From contig NZ_JAGE01000002.1 in NCBI RefSeq assembly GCF_000526495.1, forward strand, positions 124,001 to 188,000: a DNA stretch of 64,000 nt, read 5' to 3'. The notes under the pieces were generated by a model that was not told the origin of the DNA, ran no database searches, and saw only the letters and a program-made list of their open reading frames with translations. The DNA is from Ruminiclostridium josui JCM 17888. Lineage in GTDB: Bacteria; Bacillota; Clostridia; Acetivibrionales; DSM-1351. Position numbers and translations under genes: made by a program. This document shows, in pieces, positions 58,328-64,000 of the stretch; within the stretch, counting starts at the first letter, position 1; each line of letters starts with the position of its first letter.

Positions 58328-58918
58328 ATGGATGATAAAAGTTTTCATTTCTTTGCTTTTCTTTCAAGGATGAAGTATATAAATAGATGGGGGCTTATGC
58401 GTAACACGTATACTGAAAATATACAGGAGCACAGTTTGCAGGTTGCCATAATTGCACACGGATTGGCAGTAATCAGGAACACATATTTTAACGGTGAAGT
58501 AAATCCTGAAAGAGTGGCGATACTGGCGATGTTTCATGACTGTAATGAAATAATAACAGGTGATATGCCTACTCCTATAAAATATTATAACCCTCAGATA
58601 AGTAAAATTTACAAGGATATCGAAGACATATCAAAGGAGAAAATCATATCTATGCTGCCTGAGGAAATGGCAGATGAATATTATTCTTTATTTTTCAAAA
58701 ATCCGGATGATATGAATTGCTGGAAACTTGTAAAGGCTGCTGACAGGATTTCGGCCTATATAAAATGTATTGAAGAATTAAAGGCAGGGAATAACGAATT
58801 TAAAAAGGCTAGGGAAACCATTCTGCAAACAATAACCGAAATTGATTTGCCAGAGGTAAAGTATTTTATGGAAAAATTTATACCAAGCTTTAACTTATCC
58901 CTTGATGAGATTGATTAA
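58328..58918 (+). CDS. yfbR: 5'-deoxynucleotidase, YfbR-like
   Basis: 196 residues. FFAFLSRMKYINRWGLMRNT then ENIQEHSLQVAI, MFHDCNEIITGD and KAADRISAYIKC match YfbR HD-domain 5'-deoxynucleotidases, which remove phosphate from dNMPs. Overlap in message with the dGTPase-like gene suggests joint control of deoxynucleotide pools. Confidence 0.92.
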   Translation: MDDKSFHFFAFLSRMKYINRWGLMRNTYTENIQEHSLQVAIIAHGLAVIRNTYFNGEVNPERVAILAMFHDCNEIITGDMPTPIKYYNPQISKIYKDIEDISKEKIISMLPEEMADEYYSLFFKNPDDMNCWKLVKAADRISAYIKCIEELKAGNNEFKKARETILQTITEIDLPEVKYFMEKFIPSFNLSLDEID

Positions 58919-59004
58919 TTTGATGAGACTGTTATATAATTAAAGTTATATTGGAAAAATTAATTTAATATATTTTTTAATTCATTATCAAAAGGGGACA
59001 AAAA

Positions 59005-59844
59005 ATGACATTCGAAGATAACATAGGTACAAAGTGTATTATAAATGGGGAAATCTTGCCGGCTGAAATGCTGAATAAATATTCAGATGAAAAGTATACG
59101 GCTTGCTATGAAGTTATACGTATTATAGATGGAATTCCGCTGTTTTATGATGATCACTTTACACGTCTTAAAAGTTCGGTGCAAAAGATTCAAAATGAAT
59201 TGGAAATATCAAATAAAGATTTAAGGAATCAAATTACAAAAATATGTGAGGTGAATAATTTAGTTAACTGTAATGTGAAAGTATTGGTGCTTCTTTACGA
59301 AAAAGAGCAGATTACGCTACTACACATAAACAAGTTTTACTACCCATCACAAAAGGAGTATGACAGTGGTGTAAAGTGTTGTACCATCAAGCTAAGTAGA
59401 AGCAATCCAAATATCAAAATGATAAATATTTCATACAAAGCAGAAATTAAGCGAGTTACAGCAGAAAATGGTGCATTTGAAGTGCTTTTGGTAGATGACA
59501 ACAATAAAATAACAGAAGGTGGAAAATCTAATGTTTTTTTTGTAAAAGGCGAAAAAATATATACATCTCCCGAAGAATATGTTTTGAAAGGTATTACGAG
59601 ACAATATATAATTGATGTTTGCGTAAAACTGGGATACGAAGTTATAGAAACATTAATTAGTGTTGATCAGATAAGTAATTTCGATGCTGCTTTTATAACC
59701 GGTACATCCATTAACGCAATGCCGATAAAAATAATAGACCAGTATACATTAAATTCATCTGAGAATATTGTAACCCAAAAGGTTATGAAAGGATATAACA
59801 GTCTTGTAGCGGCATATATTGAAGGCAATAGCAATAAGAAATAG
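59005..59844 (+). CDS. class IV aminotransferase (BCAT / aminodeoxychorismate lyase-like)
   Basis: 279 residues. The fold-type IV pattern is visible: YEVIRIIDGIPLFYDDHFTR, the PLP lysine in ISYKAEIKR, TEGGKSNVFFV and VLKGITRQYIIDV. D-amino acid or branched-chain transaminase and PabC activities cannot be separated by eye. GGGG precedes the ATG. It is monocistronic or loosely linked to the membrane protein after it. Confidence 0.85.
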   Translation: MTFEDNIGTKCIINGEILPAEMLNKYSDEKYTACYEVIRIIDGIPLFYDDHFTRLKSSVQKIQNELEISNKDLRNQITKICEVNNLVNCNVKVLVLLYEKEQITLLHINKFYYPSQKEYDSGVKCCTIKLSRSNPNIKMINISYKAEIKRVTAENGAFEVLLVDDNNKITEGGKSNVFFVKGEKIYTSPEEYVLKGITRQYIIDVCVKLGYEVIETLISVDQISNFDAAFITGTSINAMPIKIIDQYTLNSSENIVTQKVMKGYNSLVAAYIEGNSNKK

Positions 59845-59883
59845 AGAATGAGCAAATATATATACTAATTTGGGAGGTTAACT

Positions 59884-60753
59884 ATGAGATACCTTGAAAA
59901 TGCATTTAAGTTTACATTTAAGAACTTTATAATTACGATTCCACTGCTAATAGCTATGGCAATACCGAGTATGATAATGGGCGTGGGTTCCTTAGGATTT
60001 TTATTTAATTTTAAGAATTTTGAGCGGATAATTGAACAGATGATGGACAGTAGCGGGTCATTTATACCAACCTATGATATTATCCTTAGCTTGTATGGGC
60101 CTACAATGATTATTAGTATGATAATATCATCGGTTTTGACTCTGATTTTATCTATTCTGGTTTATCCAGCAACATACGGAATGATAAATAAAAAGTATGA
60201 GACAGGTACGTCAACTCTTAGTGATATGACATCTTCCATGACAAGGTATATAGGAAGATTTGTGCTCTACGGATTATTAAAAATTGCCATCTGGATAGGA
60301 TTGGTAATTGCTTATATAATACTTATTGCAATCGGTGTGGCAGTAATAGCAGCGGTTTCAAATGTTGCAGGTATATTATTGATAGTACTGTTTACTTTGG
60401 CTTTCATAGTTGCTTGTATAGCGTTGACAGTATATACTTCACTATGGTTTACATCAGTTTGTGTGGAGGATACTGATGTATTGACAGGGCTGAAAAATTC
60501 ATTCCGTTATGTATCAGGCAATTTTTGGACAATATTAGGTATCAGTATTCTTATATCTATATTTGGAATAATAGCCGGGTCAATAGTAGGATTGGTAGTA
60601 GGATGGATTCCTATTATTGGAGGAGCTGTATCCTCCATAATATCATATCTTGCCGAATTTATTACAATTGTATTTTTATTTGAAATATACCGTGAAAAAT
60701 CAGGAAAGTATGCTTGTGTAGAATATTACAAGGAAATGAACGGCGGAGTTTAA
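59884..60753 (+). CDS. multi-pass membrane protein of unknown function
   Basis: 289 residues, six to seven membrane helices. The GLKNSFRYVSGNFWTILGI phrase occurs in the glycerophosphoryl-diester-phosphodiesterase-type membrane domain and DUF7847/YciC-like families. No catalytic motif. GGGAGG precedes the ATG. A terminator follows. Confidence 0.72.
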   Translation: MRYLENAFKFTFKNFIITIPLLIAMAIPSMIMGVGSLGFLFNFKNFERIIEQMMDSSGSFIPTYDIILSLYGPTMIISMIISSVLTLILSILVYPATYGMINKKYETGTSTLSDMTSSMTRYIGRFVLYGLLKIAIWIGLVIAYIILIAIGVAVIAAVSNVAGILLIVLFTLAFIVACIALTVYTSLWFTSVCVEDTDVLTGLKNSFRYVSGNFWTILGISILISIFGIIAGSIVGLVVGWIPIIGGAVSSIISYLAEFITIVFLFEIYREKSGKYACVEYYKEMNGGV

Positions 60754-60778
60754 AATAACTACTATTTGAAATACTAAG

Positions 60779-60827
60779 AAAGACCTTGTATCGGAATTTA
60801 TTATATTTCTGTGCAGGGTCTTTTAGT
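60779..60827 (+). terminator. terminator before the heat-shock operon
   Basis: AAAGACCTTG and CAGGGTCTTT form a hairpin with a 28-base loop region, then TAGTTTTT. Confidence 0.75.
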
Positions 60828-60865
60828 TTTTAATAATTTATTACCGTATATTACAAGAAAAATAC

Positions 60866-60894
60866 TTGACAAACAAATATGCTAATGTTATTTT
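60866..60894 (+). promoter_or_regulatory. promoter of the hrcA operon
   Basis: TTGACA (60866-60871), 17-base spacer, TATTTT (60889-60894); a TATAAT-like box lies a few bases further on. The CIRCE operator follows at once. Confidence 0.78.
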
Positions 60895-60904
60895 TAGTAT
60901 ATAA

Positions 60905-60931
60905 TTAGCACTCAACATTAAAGAGTGCTAA
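60905..60931. promoter_or_regulatory. CIRCE operator
   Basis: TTAGCACTC (60905-60913), nine bases, GAGTGCTAA (60923-60931): the exact consensus inverted repeat bound by HrcA. Confidence 0.98.
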
Positions 60932-60948
60932 CAAGAGGGGTGATTATA

Positions 60949-61995
60949 ATGCTACTTGACGATAGAAAATTGAAAATACTGCAAGCAATCATAGATGATT
61001 ATATATACTCTGCTGAACCTGTAGGTTCTAGAACTATTGCCAAGAAGCATGAACTTGGTTTAAGTTCAGCTACAATTAGAAATGAGATGGCTGATCTGGA
61101 AGAAATGGGACTTTTGGAACAGCCGTATACATCAGCAGGAAGAGTTCCTTCCGACAAAGGGTACAGGCTTTACGTAGATCAGTTGATGAAGATAAATGAA
61201 TTATCCGAAAGTGAAATAGAGAAAATACGGAATGAAATGAATATTCGGATAAATGAACTTAGCCAGCTTATTAGGACTGCATCGGCGGTTATGTCCAAGT
61301 TTACAAAATATACTTCTATGGCGATAACCCCTCATATGAAACAGAGCGTTTTAAAAGCTGTTCAGGTAGTACCTATAGAGCCTGGAAAAGCATTGGTGAT
61401 TATTGTAACAGATTCTAATATTGTGAGAAATAATCTCATCAGGATACCAGAAAGCGTTACACCTGATTTCTTGATTCAGATTTCAAATATGCTTAACGAC
61501 CAGTTAAGAGGCTTTACTTTGGAAATGCTAAAATCGGACATATTAAATGAGAAGTTCGAGAAACTGAGTGCGCTGCCTTATGGATTAATTAAGCCTATTC
61601 TCGACGGAATTGAGGATTTAATTAGAACAATTGATAAGCCGGAAGTATATTTAGAAGGAGCAACAAATATTCTGAATTTTCCCGAGTTTAAGGAAGTTGA
61701 TAAGGCCAAGGAGTTTTTGAATATACTGGATGAAAAGAATTTTGTATCTGACCTTCTTACAAGTAATTCAAATAAAAATAATGAGATAATTATTCACATA
61801 GGAAATGAGAATGCTGTAGAAGGTATAAAGGATTGTAGTTTGGTTACTGCATCCTATAGTGTAGGTAATCGTGTAATAGGAACCATAGGCATTATTGGAC
61901 CAACCAGAATGGAGTATTCAAAGGTTGTGGCATCAATGAATTATATAAGGAATAAAATCAATCAGGAGATTCTTAAACTCTTGGATAATGGATAG
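60949..61995 (+). CDS. hrcA: heat-inducible transcription repressor HrcA
   Basis: 348 residues from the ATG at 60949 (AGAGGGG upstream). The winged helix reads EPVGSRTIAKKHELGLSSAT, then IRNEMADLEEMGLLEQPYTS and AGRVPSDKGYRLYVD. It represses this operon by binding the CIRCE element that lies just before its start codon, so it is autoregulated. grpE follows after 27 bases. Confidence 0.97.
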   Translation: MLLDDRKLKILQAIIDDYIYSAEPVGSRTIAKKHELGLSSATIRNEMADLEEMGLLEQPYTSAGRVPSDKGYRLYVDQLMKINELSESEIEKIRNEMNIRINELSQLIRTASAVMSKFTKYTSMAITPHMKQSVLKAVQVVPIEPGKALVIIVTDSNIVRNNLIRIPESVTPDFLIQISNMLNDQLRGFTLEMLKSDILNEKFEKLSALPYGLIKPILDGIEDLIRTIDKPEVYLEGATNILNFPEFKEVDKAKEFLNILDEKNFVSDLLTSNSNKNNEIIIHIGNENAVEGIKDCSLVTASYSVGNRVIGTIGIIGPTRMEYSKVVASMNYIRNKINQEILKLLDNG

Positions 61996-62022
61996 TATAA
62001 ATAAGGAGGTAGTATTCAGATA

Positions 62023-62619
62023 ATGAAAAAAGAAAAACATCCTAAGGATGAAAATGAAAACACTAAGGAAATGAATTCTGAAGAAATCAACAAAGGAGAA
62101 GAAAATCAGGAAGCATCGAAGACTTCTGATGTGAATGGTGATGAAGCAGTAAATGCGGAAATTCAGGATTTAAAAGCAAAGTTGGAAGAAAAGGCGAAGC
62201 AATGTGAAGATTTAAAAAATATGGTTCAGCGTACAGCAGCAGAGTTTGACAACTATAAAAAAAGAACAATCAAGGAAAAGGAAGCTCTTAGCCTTGATAT
62301 AGCAATAGACACTGTAAATACCTTCCTTCCGGTAGTAGATAACTTGGAAAGAGCTTTAAAAGCCGCAGAAAACACTGAAAGCAATCCATTGAAGGAAGGC
62401 GTTGAAATGGTTATGAGACAGTTGAAGGATTGTCTCGACAAATTAGGTGTAGAAGCAATAGAAGCAGTTAATAATCCTTTTGACCCTGAATTACACAATG
62501 CCGTTATGCATGAAACCAATGACGAAATTGGTGAGAACATTGTGGTAGAAGAATTTCAAAAAGGTTATACAATGAAGGGAAAAGTAATCAGACATAGTAT
62601 GGTAAAGGTAGTAAACTAA
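62023..62619 (+). CDS. grpE: nucleotide exchange factor GrpE
   Basis: 198 residues. An acidic N-terminal tail, a long coiled coil (about 45-95), RTAAEFDNYKKRTIKEKEAL and the C-terminal beta domain (FDPELHNAVMHE, GYTMKGKVIRHSMVKV). It releases ADP from DnaK. Part of the hrcA-grpE-dnaK heat-shock operon; AAGGAGG lies upstream. Confidence 0.97.
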   Translation: MKKEKHPKDENENTKEMNSEEINKGEENQEASKTSDVNGDEAVNAEIQDLKAKLEEKAKQCEDLKNMVQRTAAEFDNYKKRTIKEKEALSLDIAIDTVNTFLPVVDNLERALKAAENTESNPLKEGVEMVMRQLKDCLDKLGVEAIEAVNNPFDPELHNAVMHETNDEIGENIVVEEFQKGYTMKGKVIRHSMVKVVN

Positions 62620-62637
62620 CACAGTAGTTTAAAATAA

Positions 62638-64000
<1,363 letters not shown>

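Overview
The window reads as a chromosomal segment of a mesophilic, AT-rich, spore-former-type Clostridium of the cellulolytic Ruminiclostridium group. This is inferred from the gene set: a dockerin-bearing protein, a decayed GH11 xylanase, T-box control of ileS, a DegS/DegU pair, PdxST with a divergent MocR regulator, and a CIRCE-controlled hrcA-grpE-dnaK operon. The host DNA is visibly A+T-rich. One block, about 22.43-40.27 kb, is visibly G+C-rich with short phage-like genes, so it is a foreign insertion.

Left host part (0-22.4 kb): a small secreted protein, a cyclase-family hydrolase and a GIY-YIG protein; an eroded IS1182-type transposase; two near-identical blocks each holding a tRNA-Lys(CTT) gene with its promoter and terminators, bracketing a xylanase pseudogene and a formylglycine-enzyme-like lipoprotein; degS-degU; a T-box leader in front of an acyl-CoA synthetase; a homocysteine methyltransferase and a rhomboid protease; pdxT-pdxS facing a PdxR-type regulator; a tiny kinase-like protein; T-box-ileS, aroB, a DUF5665 protein, a DksA-like protein and a HAD phosphatase.

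The insertion (22.43-40.27 kb) has cut a host tRNA-Thr(CGT) gene in the anticodon loop. The 5' half lies at the left end and the 3' half at the right end, and together they fold into one perfect tRNA. Just inside the left end the element carries its own complete, divergent tRNA-Thr(CGT). It encodes a tyrosine integrase with an embedded XRE-type helix-turn-helix, a divergently transcribed repressor, an excisionase-like protein, a replisome organizer whose gene contains an iteron cluster, a DnaC-type helicase loader, zinc-ribbon proteins, a minor-tail-Z-like protein, a Nu1-like terminase small subunit and a sigma factor. It also has a secreted/membrane cargo trio and a second repressor module. 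No large terminase, portal or capsid gene is visible. That layout resembles a phage satellite (PICI-like) more than a prophage. Two stretches between its genes look like structured RNA, one with an H-type pseudoknot.

Right host part (40.3-64 kb): a LuxR-type regulator broken by a frameshift at a T tract; a surface-glycan cluster (polyprenyl-phosphate phosphoribosyltransferase-like protein, flippase, three GT2 enzymes, epimerase, class III aminotransferase, membrane-anchored EEP phosphatase); a dockerin protein with two chagasin-like inhibitor domains; an HD hydrolase; a TrpP-like transporter with an ECF AAT module preceded by eight (G/T)AG triplets at exact 5-nt spacing, a likely TRAP site; an NlpC/P60-like hydrolase; dGTPase and YfbR-type nucleotidase; a class IV aminotransferase; a membrane protein; and hrcA-grpE-dnaK, the last cut by the window edge. 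All functional names are by recognition of sequence families; no searches were run.
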